Part shown: piece after piece, positions 18,168 through 27,047 of the stretch
How the letters are laid out: the number at the start of each line of letters is the position of its first letter
Numbering within the stretch: the first letter of the stretch is position 1
Assembly (NCBI RefSeq): GCF_023006325.1
Contig: NZ_JAINDF010000004.1
Coordinates: 434,001-498,000, forward strand
DNA from: Kordiimonas marina
GTDB lineage: Bacteria; Pseudomonadota; Alphaproteobacteria; Sphingomonadales; Kordiimonadaceae
Length of the DNA stretch: 64,000 bases
Reading direction: 5' to 3'
The notes under the pieces: model-generated
Database searches by the model: none
Seen by the model: the letters and a program-made list of their open reading frames with translations, nothing else
What the model was told of the DNA's origin: nothing
Translations under genes and position numbers: made by a program

Positions 18168-18407
18168 CTAGCCCTCATCTACGGGATCAGCAGCTTCGGC
18201 TTGCGCCCGCGCTTCGGCTATCACCCTTTCCGCGGCCTGGACATCCTCATCAGGCACCCATAACCGATAGCCACCTGCGAAGGTGACATGCGGCAAGACG
18301 GACGCCATGTTGAAATTGTCCATATGGACCGCAAAGCCCGCATGCTCCAGAAGGCCTTTCACAACCAGGGCCTCGGTAAAATCCGACGATTCCCAGAATG
18401 GTGTCAT
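18168..18407 (-). CDS. DUF2007-type putative signal-transducing protein
   Basis: A small protein of 79 residues if started at 18407. The pattern SDFTEALVVKGLLEHAGFAV, followed by NMASVLPHVTFAGGYRLWVP and an acidic helix, fits DUF2007, a ferredoxin-like fold related to PII-type domains with unknown function. The frame is open to 18518, but the ATG at 18407 has AAGGGG eight bases upstream and gives the usual length of about 80 residues. ATGs at 18449 and 18461 are alternatives. Convergent with ychF. Confidence 0.75.
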   Translation of the reverse strand: MTPFWESSDFTEALVVKGLLEHAGFAVHMDNFNMASVLPHVTFAGGYRLWVPDEDVQAAERVIAEARAQAEAADPVDEG

Positions 18408-18597
18408 ATGCCAAGCCCCTTCCCCATTGGGTGCCAATGCTAAGCTCATGCTATCTTCCATCTCTGGTTCCAGTCTATAGAGATACGCCTCCACAGAAAA
18501 CGCAGAAACACTTGGCAAAAAGGGTATGTTTCCTTTTTGTTATGCTTTCTTAAGCCCTTAGGGTTAGTATCGGACCAAGATCAGCAGGTTATTAACC

Positions 18598-19839
18598 ATG
18601 ACAACATCCATGACGGCTCCCGTATCGGTCGAAGACCTGAACCATCTGTTCAGAACATCGGTGCTTGGCGTCATGGTTCATCGGGATATGGCCGTCCTCT
18701 ATGCCAATGAGCGCCTGGCCGGGCTGCTGCAGTATGAAGATGCGGATGCCCTGATAGCCCACGGCAACTTGGGGCCACACCTGCCCGCCGACATGCACCG
18801 GCGCCTGCGCGAACGCTGGAGCAACATCATCGGCGGCACCGAGGCGCTCGAACGCAACCGGCTCAGGCACATCACGTCCGACGGCCGGGAAATCTGGCTC
18901 GACGTTACCGACGAATGCATCCTGTGGCAGGACGGCAAACCCGCCATTCTCAGCACCGCCACCGACGTCAGCGCGGCGGTGGAGACCAATGAAAGCCTCC
19001 TCAGCTCCCTCAGGCGGCTGGAGGCCTCACTCGACACGATCCTGGAAGCCATCCCCACCGGGATCGCCATTTTCTCGGCAAGCGGCCGTCCGCGCATCGT
19101 CAACAGCGCCATGCGCACCCTGTTCCAGGAAGACCCCACTCCCAACGCCGAGGTGCCGCCGGTTGTCACCGAATTGTTGGCGCGCATGGACAGCTCCGAC
19201 AAGGGGGAAACGGTCGAACGCGGGGTTCTGACGCCCATGGGCCGGGTCGTCGACCTTGTCGCCCGCCGCATGGACGATGATGCCATCATGCTGTCCGCCA
19301 CCGATGTCAGCGACTGGCAGGCCCAGCAGGATAAGCTCCGCCACATGGCCGAGCGCGACGCGCTGACCACGCTCTTCAACCGCCGCGGCTTCAACGATGC
19401 CGTCAAGCCCGCGCTCCGGCGCATGGGCGACAAGGGCCAGCCCTGCGCGGTGATGGTGGTGGATATCGACCATTTCAAGCAGATCAACGACACCTACGGC
19501 CACGCCATCGGCGACCAGGCACTCAAAAGCATTTCCCACAGGCTGATGACCGAACTGCGCGATGATGACGTCATCGCCCGTATCGGCGGGGAAGAATTCT
19601 GCATCTTCCTGCCCGGCTGCACCGCGGAAACCGCGGAAGGCATCGCCAACCGGCTTCGAGCCAAGGTTTCAGAAACACCGGTGACGACCCGCCATGAACG
19701 GATCGCGATCACGGCATCCTTTGGGCTCAAGACCTGGGATGGCAGCGCACCACCCAAGCTGAGAGAGCTTGTCGCAGAAGCCGACGCCGCGCTTTACCGC
19801 GCCAAACAATTGGGCCGCAACCGCGTCGTCATCGCCTGA
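18598..19839 (+). CDS. PAS-GGDEF diguanylate cyclase
   Basis: A 413-residue cytosolic protein with no membrane segment. Residues 10-130 form one PAS domain (MVHRDMAVLYANERLAGLLQ), about 140-240 a second PAS-like domain (AIPTGIAIFSASG), and 250-413 a GGDEF domain starting at DALTTLFNRRGF. The active site is IGGEEF (330-334). An inhibitory RxxD site (Arg321-Asp324) lies exactly five residues before GGEEF, so product inhibition by c-di-GMP is likely. No EAL domain is present. It should make c-di-GMP in response to a signal sensed by the PAS domains. The gene is alone on its strand. Confidence 0.95.
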   Translation: MTTSMTAPVSVEDLNHLFRTSVLGVMVHRDMAVLYANERLAGLLQYEDADALIAHGNLGPHLPADMHRRLRERWSNIIGGTEALERNRLRHITSDGREIWLDVTDECILWQDGKPAILSTATDVSAAVETNESLLSSLRRLEASLDTILEAIPTGIAIFSASGRPRIVNSAMRTLFQEDPTPNAEVPPVVTELLARMDSSDKGETVERGVLTPMGRVVDLVARRMDDDAIMLSATDVSDWQAQQDKLRHMAERDALTTLFNRRGFNDAVKPALRRMGDKGQPCAVMVVDIDHFKQINDTYGHAIGDQALKSISHRLMTELRDDDVIARIGGEEFCIFLPGCTAETAEGIANRLRAKVSETPVTTRHERIAITASFGLKTWDGSAPPKLRELVAEADAALYRAKQLGRNRVVIA

Positions 19840-19867
19840 AGGCGATCTCTAACAGAATATAGCTTTC

Positions 19868-20521
19868 TCAGATATCCGCATCGCGCGGGGAGGCGTGCTT
19901 TGCCTTGCGCAAATAGGGTATCGCCCCTTGCATATACATCAGGATCGGGATCGGAATAAGCGCCAATAAACCGCCGCACACCGTCGCATACCCAAGGCAC
20001 CCGACAAGAATATAAGTCGGCCAGAAATTCCTGAACCAGCGCAGGTGCTTGTCCCCTGCCGCCGCCAACAAGGCGGTCCGGCCTTCAGGGCCCAGGGCCA
20101 TCCGGTAGAAAACCGGCATCAGGAAGTCCCCGAACACCCAAAGGGATATGCCCGCAATCATAACGATAAGGACCGTATGTTCGCTTGGTGCGTGACGGAA
20201 CCAGTCAAACCAGGCGCTGACCAGCATCACGCCAATGGGGTAGGAAACCGAAATGATCCCGACCAAAAAGTTGCCGATAGCACGCAGGCGCCAGAGACCT
20301 GACGCCTGAATGATTCTTTCATGGTGGCAGAACCACATGAAGGCTAGACACAAGATCTGGAGGTTGAGAACGATTTCCCACCACCAGCGTGCGATAAAGA
20401 TCTCCCGTCCGAACACCCCTGGCAGCAGATAGAACGCCACCATGAGCGACAGGATCGTCCCGACGATCAGAAGGGCAAGAGCACCAATGAAAGCGCGGCT
20501 GTCGTGGATGCGTCCTGCCAT
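19868..20521 (-). CDS. Integral membrane protein of unknown function
   Basis: A 217-residue protein with about five hydrophobic segments: near residues 10-34 (FIGALALLIVGTILSLMVAF), 46-64, 80-100, 118-140 and 165-195. The ends are hydrophilic and basic. I recognise no family. Aromatic-rich turns (IARWWWEIV, RWFRNFWPTY) and the absence of charged residues inside the segments argue for a structural or small transport role, but this is only a description. ATG at 20521 with AGGA upstream. It follows the amidohydrolase gene by 28 bp on the same strand and may be cotranscribed. Confidence 0.75.
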   Translation of the reverse strand: MAGRIHDSRAFIGALALLIVGTILSLMVAFYLLPGVFGREIFIARWWWEIVLNLQILCLAFMWFCHHERIIQASGLWRLRAIGNFLVGIISVSYPIGVMLVSAWFDWFRHAPSEHTVLIVMIAGISLWVFGDFLMPVFYRMALGPEGRTALLAAAGDKHLRWFRNFWPTYILVGCLGYATVCGGLLALIPIPILMYMQGAIPYLRKAKHASPRDADI

Positions 20522-20549
20522 TCAATCCTGCCCGGGCGGGCCTCCTTAA

Positions 20550-21863
20550 TCACTTCTTCTTGTATATCTTGCCGTCTTTCATGACAAAGTCCACATCCAA
20601 CAGTTCGTGCAAGTCCTTGAGCGGGCTGCCATGCATGGCAACCACGTCGGCGATCTTGCCCGGCTCCAGCGTGCCCAGCTTATCGGACATGCCAGCGAGG
20701 TCGGCGGCATTGACGGTCGCGGATTTCAACACATCCATCGGCGTCATGCCAGCCTTGTTCATCAGGATCGCTTCTTCTGCGTTCATACCGTGGTGGGATA
20801 CGCCACTGTCGGTGCCGAAAGCGATTTTCACACCGGCTTTATAGTCAGCCGTGAAATGCTTCAGCATGTCGCCGCCAACGCGGATGGCCTTGGCTTTGAT
20901 GTCCTTGGGCATGAAGTTGCTGGTCTTGGCCATATGCACCACGGTGTCACCGGCCAGCAGCGTCGGCACAAGGTAAGCGCCGGTCTTCTTGAAGAGCTTG
21001 ATCGATTCCGCATCGGCGTAGGAGCCATGCTCGATGCTGTCCACACCAGCGCGGAGCGCGGCATTGATACCACCAGCCGAGTGGGCATGAGCGGCGACCT
21101 TGCGGCCGAGGCTATGAGCTTCATCACAAATGGTTTTCATCTCGGCATCGGTCATCTGCTGGCCGGTACCGGTGCTGGTGTCCGACAGGACGCCACCGGT
21201 CGCCATGATCTTGATGACATCGGCACCATATTTGACTGCATAGCGCACGGCGTGCAGGCAGGAATCGGCACCGTCACACACGGTCTTCGGCGTTATCAGG
21301 TGCATGAAGTCAGGACGCATGCCGTCCACGTCGCCGTGGCCGCCGGTCGCCGACAGCGGGCTGCCCGCCGCAATGATGCGCGGCGCCGGGATCCAGCCCT
21401 TGGCCGAGGCGTCACGAAGCGCGAAGATATGCTCGGGCTCATCACCCAGGTCACGGACCGTGGTGAAGCCGGCCATCAGCGTGCGCTTGGCAAACATCAC
21501 GCCCTGCATGCCGTAAAGGGCATTCGAATAGTGCAGGCGCTCATAGTCATTCTTCGGCCCGAGCTGGCCCAAGAGGTGGACGTGCATGTCCATCAGACCC
21601 GGCATGACGAAGCCGTCCTTGAAGTCCACTTCCTTGGCCTTCGGGTCAATTTCGCTGGCCGGAACATAGCCCTTGCGCACGGCCTTCACATGGCCGTCTT
21701 CAATGATGAGCGTCTGTTCCTTCAGGGGTGCCTTGCCCGGCACTTCGAGAAGCTGACCGGCGTGGATAACGGTGATCTGGCCCGCGAAGGCAACGCTCGC
21801 GGTCGCCATGGCGCCGACGGCAGCCACAGCCAAATTCTTGGTAATCATCTTAATGACGGACAT
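20550..21863 (-). CDS. Exported amidohydrolase-superfamily enzyme (Xaa-basic dipeptidase/carboxypeptidase-like)
   Basis: A 437-residue enzyme with a signal peptide (about 1-27, ending ASVAFAG). The binuclear metal ligands are visible: His94 and His96 (MDMHVHL), bridging Lys218 (DVIKIMATGG), His259/His261 (AAHAHS), His279 (SIEHG) and Asp352 (FGTDSG). The sequence resembles the Caulobacter-type amidohydrolases that release C-terminal Arg or Lys from small peptides; some relatives are prolidases. The exact substrate is inference. A strong GGGAGGAATTTTC leader precedes the ATG at 21863. It probably works in the periplasm. Confidence 0.88.
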   Translation of the reverse strand: MSVIKMITKNLAVAAVGAMATASVAFAGQITVIHAGQLLEVPGKAPLKEQTLIIEDGHVKAVRKGYVPASEIDPKAKEVDFKDGFVMPGLMDMHVHLLGQLGPKNDYERLHYSNALYGMQGVMFAKRTLMAGFTTVRDLGDEPEHIFALRDASAKGWIPAPRIIAAGSPLSATGGHGDVDGMRPDFMHLITPKTVCDGADSCLHAVRYAVKYGADVIKIMATGGVLSDTSTGTGQQMTDAEMKTICDEAHSLGRKVAAHAHSAGGINAALRAGVDSIEHGSYADAESIKLFKKTGAYLVPTLLAGDTVVHMAKTSNFMPKDIKAKAIRVGGDMLKHFTADYKAGVKIAFGTDSGVSHHGMNAEEAILMNKAGMTPMDVLKSATVNAADLAGMSDKLGTLEPGKIADVVAMHGSPLKDLHELLDVDFVMKDGKIYKKK

Positions 21864-21994
21864 GAAAATTCCTCCCTACTTCTTATTCGGTCTTTTCCTT
21901 GATCGGGCGGGAGTGTGGCACAGCTGCGCCCGATCACAAACTACACGAGTTCGTGAGCCGGGCCGCATTTTCCCAGGCTCACAAAAGCATACAA

Positions 21995-22870
21995 TCACCG
22001 CGACAATCCGTTCGTGTCAGCGTAGGTCAAATCCTTGAGATACATGCGGATGGTGCCCATGCCGGTTTTAAACTCGGCGCGGATGGGCACGAGATACCGG
22101 CTGCCGGGCACCGCCTGCAGCCACAGACGCGGGGCGACATCCGCGTCATCGTCCTTGTCCTTGCGCTTCGCGGCCTTGGCTTCCCGCTTCAGGCGCTTCT
22201 TGCGCTGCTTTTCGGTCTCGATCAGCTTGCCCGCAACCAGGCGGTTCCCAACCAGACATTCCCGCGCGGGGCCATATTTCGGCGAATGGCTGCTTTTTTC
22301 CACCTCGACCATGTCGGGTCCGCATTTGAGTTGCCATTCAACGACCGAATCGCCATCGAAGACCCGGTAAGCCTTCACACCGTCCCCCGTGGCCGCAAGC
22401 GGCGGGTCCCGCAACAAGGCGACGATCAGCGAGGCCGGGTCAGGCCCGACCTGCATATCCTTCGGCACCGGTTCAAAGCGGTATTCCTTCAGCCATTTTG
22501 CAGGGAAATCCCGCTTCTGTTCCTTCAGTTTTCCAGCCCCATCGAACACCATGGTGCGGCTATAGTCGCTGCCGTCCCAGTGCCCGGCGGACACAAAGCG
22601 TTCAGCAGCAAGACCGCCGCCCTGGCCGAAACGCCCCGTCGCGGTGATTTCGCTATGGCCATTTGAAAACAGTTTGGCGATGCCCCGCATGCGGAAATCG
22701 ATATCCAGGCGGTAATCATGGGGGTTCAGCGCCGCGACCGTTTCGGCCGTAGACACCACGAAACCATGCAGGATGAAATTATAGGTCGCGGCAATGCGTT
22801 CAGCCGCCGCAGCCGGGAGGCTGACGCCGATCAGACAGACCATACTGTAGGCAAGGGCTTTTATCCGCAT
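21995..22870 (-). CDS. Exported DUF3108 protein
   Basis: A 291-residue protein with a signal peptide (MRIKALAYSMVCLIGVSL, cleaved after PAAAA). The body matches the DUF3108 beta-sheet pattern: NFILHGFVVSTAETVAAL, GLAAERFVSAGHWDG, and a final VPIRAEFKTGMGTIRMYLKD. An insertion of about 25 very basic residues (RKKRLKREAKAAKRKDK) interrupts the C-terminal half, which is unusual for a periplasmic protein. The start at 22870 is chosen because it opens the signal peptide; ATG 22885 and TTG 22906 lie in frame upstream. Function unknown. Confidence 0.75.
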   Translation of the reverse strand: MRIKALAYSMVCLIGVSLPAAAAERIAATYNFILHGFVVSTAETVAALNPHDYRLDIDFRMRGIAKLFSNGHSEITATGRFGQGGGLAAERFVSAGHWDGSDYSRTMVFDGAGKLKEQKRDFPAKWLKEYRFEPVPKDMQVGPDPASLIVALLRDPPLAATGDGVKAYRVFDGDSVVEWQLKCGPDMVEVEKSSHSPKYGPARECLVGNRLVAGKLIETEKQRKKRLKREAKAAKRKDKDDDADVAPRLWLQAVPGSRYLVPIRAEFKTGMGTIRMYLKDLTYADTNGLSR

Positions 22871-22984
22871 CTCATCCACCCACATCCTCTGCCCTATTCT
22901 ATCCAAAAAGAATGGGGCGATTCCAAGAATATCAGGTCGCGGGTTGCCAAAGTGTTACCGCCGCCCGCGTCAAAGGCCGAGATT

Positions 22985-23665
22985 TCAACCGGTCATGCTC
23001 CACAGAAGCGGCAGGATGAAGGCTGTCGCAAGCCCGTTGGCGGCCATGGCAAAGGCGGCCGCGGCGCCCATCAGGTCGCTGCGGCTGGCGGCTTCGGCCA
23101 TACCGAGCGCGTGCCCCGCGGTCCCGAGCGCGAGGCCTGCCGTCAGGTCGTCGTCCACACCGAGACGCTTGAGGAACGGCGGCCCGATGATGGCGGCGAC
23201 GAGCCCGGTGACGATCACCACCGCAGCGGCCAGCGCCGGGATACCGCCGATCGCCTGCGCCACCGTGATCGCCAGTGGCGTGGTGATGGATTTGTTGGCG
23301 AGGCTTGCGGCTACCGTGGCTGGAGCCTTGAGCCAGAAGGCTACCGCAAGCGCCGAGCCTACCCCGCTTATGGACCCCGCCACCAAGGCGACCGACACCG
23401 CCATTGCTTCCTGCCGGATCGCCGCGGCGTTGCGGTAGAGCGGCAGCGCCAAGGCCGCCACCGCCGCCATCAGCAGATGATGCAGCGTGGCTGTCCCGTG
23501 CTGATAGTCCACCAGTTTCACCCCCGGCAGTGACATCACAAATGCCAGCACAATCACCGGCAACAGCACGGGGTGCAGCCACGGCTTGCGCCCCGTGGCC
23601 CGGAACAGCATGTCGGACGCGGCATAAAGCCCAAGCGTGACGAAGAACCACAGTGCCGGCATCAT
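22985..23665 (-). CDS. LrgB-family membrane protein
   Basis: A 226-residue polytopic protein of the LrgB/CidB/YohK family. The conserved segment SLANKSITTPLAITVAQAIG, followed by GIPALAAAVVIVTGLVAAII and the GTAGHALGMAEA motif, is diagnostic. These proteins act with LrgA-type partners in holin-like control of murein hydrolases in Gram-positives and in glycolate or pyruvate export in others; the role here is not determined. Its ATG overlaps the stop codon of the LrgA-like gene (ATGA at 23662-23665), so the two are translationally coupled. Confidence 0.9.
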   Translation of the reverse strand: MMPALWFFVTLGLYAASDMLFRATGRKPWLHPVLLPVIVLAFVMSLPGVKLVDYQHGTATLHHLLMAAVAALALPLYRNAAAIRQEAMAVSVALVAGSISGVGSALAVAFWLKAPATVAASLANKSITTPLAITVAQAIGGIPALAAAVVIVTGLVAAIIGPPFLKRLGVDDDLTAGLALGTAGHALGMAEAASRSDLMGAAAAFAMAANGLATAFILPLLWSMTG

Positions 23666-24084
23666 GGCGTGCCCTCCCCCCTGCCTGCCTGCGCCTTCCT
23701 GAGCCCCCTGAAGACCAGCGCGGTGACCGCGAGGCCGACGAAGGTGCTGATGCTGACCGCGAACAGAAGCGCAGCCCAGGACCGGACAACCACATCCATC
23801 ACAGCGACAATGGCGACAAGCGGTGGAATGAAGAAAAGCGGGAACAGCCGGAACAAAAGCCCGGCCCCGGCGGATAGGGTGGCGGGCACCCGTTTCTGAA
23901 AGGCGAGCCCAAGCGTCAGGAGCGCCATGGCAAGCACCGGTGCGGGCAGGTTGAGGCCGTAACGGCGCACGCCCCAGTCAACCACCTCGACAAGGCCGAG
24001 GAAAAAGCCGACACCGAGCACCGACTGCACCACGCTGGCCTTCTCGGCCGCATCTTCTGGCTGATGTTCGGGGTGATGCTTCAT
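23662..24084 (-). CDS. CidA/LrgA-family membrane protein
   Basis: A 140-residue protein with four hydrophobic segments and a short hydrophilic N-terminus. The segment LNLPAPVLAMALLTLGLAF followed by LFRLFPLFFIPPLVAIV matches LrgA/CidA proteins, where NxPGxVxGxxLL and FIPxxVG are conserved, though the motif is degenerate here. It pairs with the downstream LrgB gene. The ATG at 24084 has GGAG close upstream; the frame is open to a TTG at 24123 but that extension looks like leader. Function as for LrgB. Confidence 0.82.
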   Translation of the reverse strand: MKHHPEHQPEDAAEKASVVQSVLGVGFFLGLVEVVDWGVRRYGLNLPAPVLAMALLTLGLAFQKRVPATLSAGAGLLFRLFPLFFIPPLVAIVAVMDVVVRSWAALLFAVSISTFVGLAVTALVFRGLRKAQAGRGEGTP

Positions 24085-24179
24085 GGGCTCCGCTCTTACT
24101 GTCCGGGGCCAGTGTTGCCACAAGGACGGACAAAGACAAGAGCGGAGCCCATTTAGGGGCCTTCTTCAGGCTGGTTTTC

Positions 24180-25724
24180 TTAAAGTCCGTAGCGCACGCG
24201 CTCGAGAAAGCTGTCGGTCTGTTCCCCCAGCGTCCCGGCCAGCGCTTCCAGCTGAGCGATGGCGCTGAGCACATTGACGGCCTCGACTTCAGACTGGCGC
24301 GCCTTGCCTTCCACATTTGTGGCATTGTCGGCGGCCGCACGCGTGCCTTCGGACGCCTGCTGGACCGAGCGGGCGATATCACGCGTGGCGGCATCCTGTT
24401 CCTCCACAGCGGCCGCAATGGCAGTGGCGCCGACATTGATATCGCGGATCATGTCATTGATCGCCCGGATCGCCTTGACGGCATCATCCGTGGCTTCCTG
24501 CACGCCACCGATGCGTTTATGGATGCCGTCCGCTGCCTTGGCCGATTCGCCCGCGAGGTTCTTCACCTCGGTCGCGACAACGGCAAAGCCTTTGCCCACT
24601 TCACCCGCCCGCGCGGCTTCAATGGTGGCGTTAAGCGCCAGCAGGTTGGTCTGTTCGGCGATTTCGGTGATGAGCGCCACGACCGAGCCGATTTCCTGCG
24701 CCCGTTCGGACAGAACCTCGATCCGGCCAGCGATGTTTTCGGCTTGGGATACGGCGTCGGCGGTCAGGCGGCTTGTCTGATCCACCTGGCGGGAAATTTC
24801 CGAGGTCGAGCCCGAAAGTTCGGTCGCGGCGCCCGAAACCGCATCGACGTTTGACGACGCATCCCGCGTGGCGTTTGAGATTTGCGCGGCGCCCTCCATG
24901 CTCTGACGGGCCTGGTCCTGCAGGCTTTCAGCCACATTCTTCATGCCCGACGCCATGGAAACCACATCCTTGACGATCTGCTGCACCGAGGCTTCGAACT
25001 CACCGGCGAGCCCATCCAGGAGCGCGCGTTTCTCTTCCTTGGCCTTTTCCTCGGCCTCGGCCTGCGCGTCACGGAGCGCGTCGGCTTCTTCCTTGGCGCT
25101 GGTGGCCCTGTCGGCCGCTGCGAGCGCATCCTTGGCCGCCTGTTCGGCCATTTCGCTGGCGGCATGGGCCTTTTCGGCTTCGGCGAGCGCTTTTTTATGC
25201 TCCTGCTCCACCTGCCCGAACAAGCCATGGACCTGGTTTGTCACCCACAAAAGGCCCGCAGTCAGCACCGTAAAGGCGACGATATTGAAGCCGACCTCGA
25301 AAATCCCGGCACCACCCGGGAACAGAAGCGCAGGCGCCACCCCCATCATCACGGCATAGTAAAGCACGGTCGCTACCGCCGCCGTCACCAGACTGCGCCA
25401 GCAGAATGTGGACGACAGAAGCGCGATCACGGTCGCGAAATACAGGTGAACGTCCTTCTGCCACGGATGCCCCTGATAGAGGGCGACGAGCGCGCCTGCC
25501 GCCATGGTCAGCGCAACCGCCAGCACCATGCGTCCGGCAAGCGGCGGCGCAAACCGGGCCGCGAGCGTGGCGGCGGTCGCCAGGGCGGCAATAATGCCAG
25601 CCACGATCACCGTGTGGCTGCTGCCCGCCCACCAGCCGTGGACAAAGGCAGCTGGCACATGCGCCCACAGGAAGAAAAGAAGAACCCGGACAACGTTCGT
25701 CCGGAGGTCGTCAAGCTTGATCAT
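24180..25724 (-). CDS. Methyl-accepting chemotaxis protein with polytopic membrane N-terminus
   Basis: A 514-residue chemoreceptor. Residues 10-165 contain about six closely packed hydrophobic segments instead of the usual two-helix periplasmic sensor. A long alanine- and charge-rich coiled coil (about 170-240) replaces HAMP, and then comes the MCP signalling domain. The hairpin tip is [20 protein letters not shown] followed by [18 protein letters not shown], identifying a canonical CheA/CheW-binding receptor. No terminal NWETF-type tail for CheR is visible. No che genes lie in the window. ATG at 25724 follows GGGGG. The membrane module may sense the membrane itself or a hydrophobic signal. 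Confidence 0.92.
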   Translation of the reverse strand: MIKLDDLRTNVVRVLLFFLWAHVPAAFVHGWWAGSSHTVIVAGIIAALATAATLAARFAPPLAGRMVLAVALTMAAGALVALYQGHPWQKDVHLYFATVIALLSSTFCWRSLVTAAVATVLYYAVMMGVAPALLFPGGAGIFEVGFNIVAFTVLTAGLLWVTNQVHGLFGQVEQEHKKALAEAEKAHAASEMAEQAAKDALAAADRATSAKEEADALRDAQAEAEEKAKEEKRALLDGLAGEFEASVQQIVKDVVSMASGMKNVAESLQDQARQSMEGAAQISNATRDASSNVDAVSGAATELSGSTSEISRQVDQTSRLTADAVSQAENIAGRIEVLSERAQEIGSVVALITEIAEQTNLLALNATIEAARAGEVGKGFAVVATEVKNLAGESAKAADGIHKRIGGVQEATDDAVKAIRAINDMIRDINVGATAIAAAVEEQDAATRDIARSVQQASEGTRAAADNATNVEGKARQSEVEAVNVLSAIAQLEALAGTLGEQTDSFLERVRYGL

Positions 25725-25941
25725 AAGACCCCCATTTCAGTCGGCCACAAAGCCGGTACATACCGCACCGGCATAAAGTATTCATACACACGCCCGCCTG
25801 TCCTACGTCCACCTCTGCCAGGGACACACCGAGCGACATTTTCGCATTCCTGGCCGATGCGGACGTCCTTTGCCTTGACCAAAAGCAAGCGCGTGCCATT
25901 TTCTCCCCCATGGACAGAACGGACAGGGGAGGATGAAGAGT

Positions 25942-26394
25942 ATGGCCAAAACCTATTACGAAGATATTGACGTCGGCGCGACCGAGGAATTCGGCGCCTA
26001 TGAGGTCACGCGCGAAGAACTGCTGGACTTCGCCGGCAAATACGACCCTCAGCCCTTCCATCTGGACGAGGACGCCGCCAAACGGTCCGTATTCGGGTCG
26101 CTGTGTACAAGCGGCTGGCACACCTGCGCCATGACCATGCGCATGCTGGTTGACCATATGCGCGAAACCGGTTTTGCCGGTCTCGGCTCACCGGGTATCG
26201 ACAATATCCGCTGGAAAAAGCCGGTGTTCCCGGGCGATGTGCTTTCGGTCCGCACCAAAGTCGCCGAAAAGCGTGAAAGCCAGTCGCGCCCCAACCTGGG
26301 CCTCGTCAAATCAGACTATGACGTCAAGAACCAGAAGGGCGAGGTGGTGATGACCATGACCACCAACGTCATGGTCGCCAAACGCCCAGCCTGA
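25942..26394 (+). CDS. MaoC-family (R)-specific enoyl-CoA hydratase-like protein
   Basis: A 150-residue hotdog-fold protein. The hydratase-2 motif region is YDPQPFHLDEDAAKRSVFGS, with the catalytic Asp-x5-His pattern readable as D..PFHLD, then LCTSGWHTCAM and the VFPGDVLSVRTKV strand. MaoC hydratases add water to trans-2-enoyl-CoA, linking fatty-acid breakdown to other routes; many single-domain members remain unassigned. The ATG at 25942 has AGGGGAGG nine bases upstream; the earlier ATG at 25933 abuts that site and is rejected. The gene stands alone, divergent from the MCP. Confidence 0.9.
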   Translation: MAKTYYEDIDVGATEEFGAYEVTREELLDFAGKYDPQPFHLDEDAAKRSVFGSLCTSGWHTCAMTMRMLVDHMRETGFAGLGSPGIDNIRWKKPVFPGDVLSVRTKVAEKRESQSRPNLGLVKSDYDVKNQKGEVVMTMTTNVMVAKRPA

Positions 26395-26405
26395 CTTAGG
26401 TTCCT

Positions 26406-27047
26406 TCAGGCAGCCGCCTGCCTGCGTCGCCGTTTGATGGCGGCAGGCAGGCGCGCGGCAAAAAGCCCGGCCAGAATGGCACCGTAGATGAGCGGCTCCA
26501 GCTGGAAGCCCTTGCGCATCATCACGAAATGGAAGATGGCGAGCACGCCGGTGGCATAGACAAGCTTATGCAACTTCTGCCAGCGCTTGGCCTTCAGCCG
26601 CCGCACCCAGCCCTTGGTGCTGGTAACCGCAAGCGGGATCAGAAGCAGAAACGCCGTCATGCCGACGGTGATATAGATGCGTTTCAGGATATCCGCCCAC
26701 AGTTCGCCCCAGGCGAAATATTTATCCAGCCAGACGTAGCTGATGATGTGCAGGCAGCCATAGAAGAAGGCATAAAGCCCGATCATGCGCCGGAACAGGA
26801 TCGGCTTCGGCGATTTCAGAAGCTTCGACAAAGGCGTGATCGCCAGCGTGATCAGAAGCATCCTCAGGGTCCAGTCCCCGGTGAAACGGTTGGAGGCTTC
26901 CTGCGGGTTGAAGCCGAGCGCATTGGGCTGATACTGGAACGCCAGCCACCAGTTATAGGCCAGCCATAAGGCGGGCAGCAGCAGCGCCACGAACACTAGG
27001 GGCTTGCCGTAGCGCCGGAGTGTGGGGACCGAAACCGTCACAGGCAT
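26406..27047 (-). CDS. msrQ: MsrQ, haem-binding membrane subunit of the methionine sulfoxide reductase system
   Basis: A 213-residue protein with six hydrophobic segments typical of the ferric-reductase-like transmembrane family. It gives electrons from the quinone pool or flavin to MsrP. Candidate haem-ligand histidines lie in YGCLHIISYVW and in HKLVYATGVLAIFHFVMM, and LRRYGKPLVFVALLLPALWL opens the protein. Its ATG overlaps the msrP stop by one base (TGATG), so the pair is translationally coupled. The system repairs oxidised methionines in periplasmic proteins. Confidence 0.94.
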   Translation of the reverse strand: MPVTVSVPTLRRYGKPLVFVALLLPALWLAYNWWLAFQYQPNALGFNPQEASNRFTGDWTLRMLLITLAITPLSKLLKSPKPILFRRMIGLYAFFYGCLHIISYVWLDKYFAWGELWADILKRIYITVGMTAFLLLIPLAVTSTKGWVRRLKAKRWQKLHKLVYATGVLAIFHFVMMRKGFQLEPLIYGAILAGLFAARLPAAIKRRRRQAAA

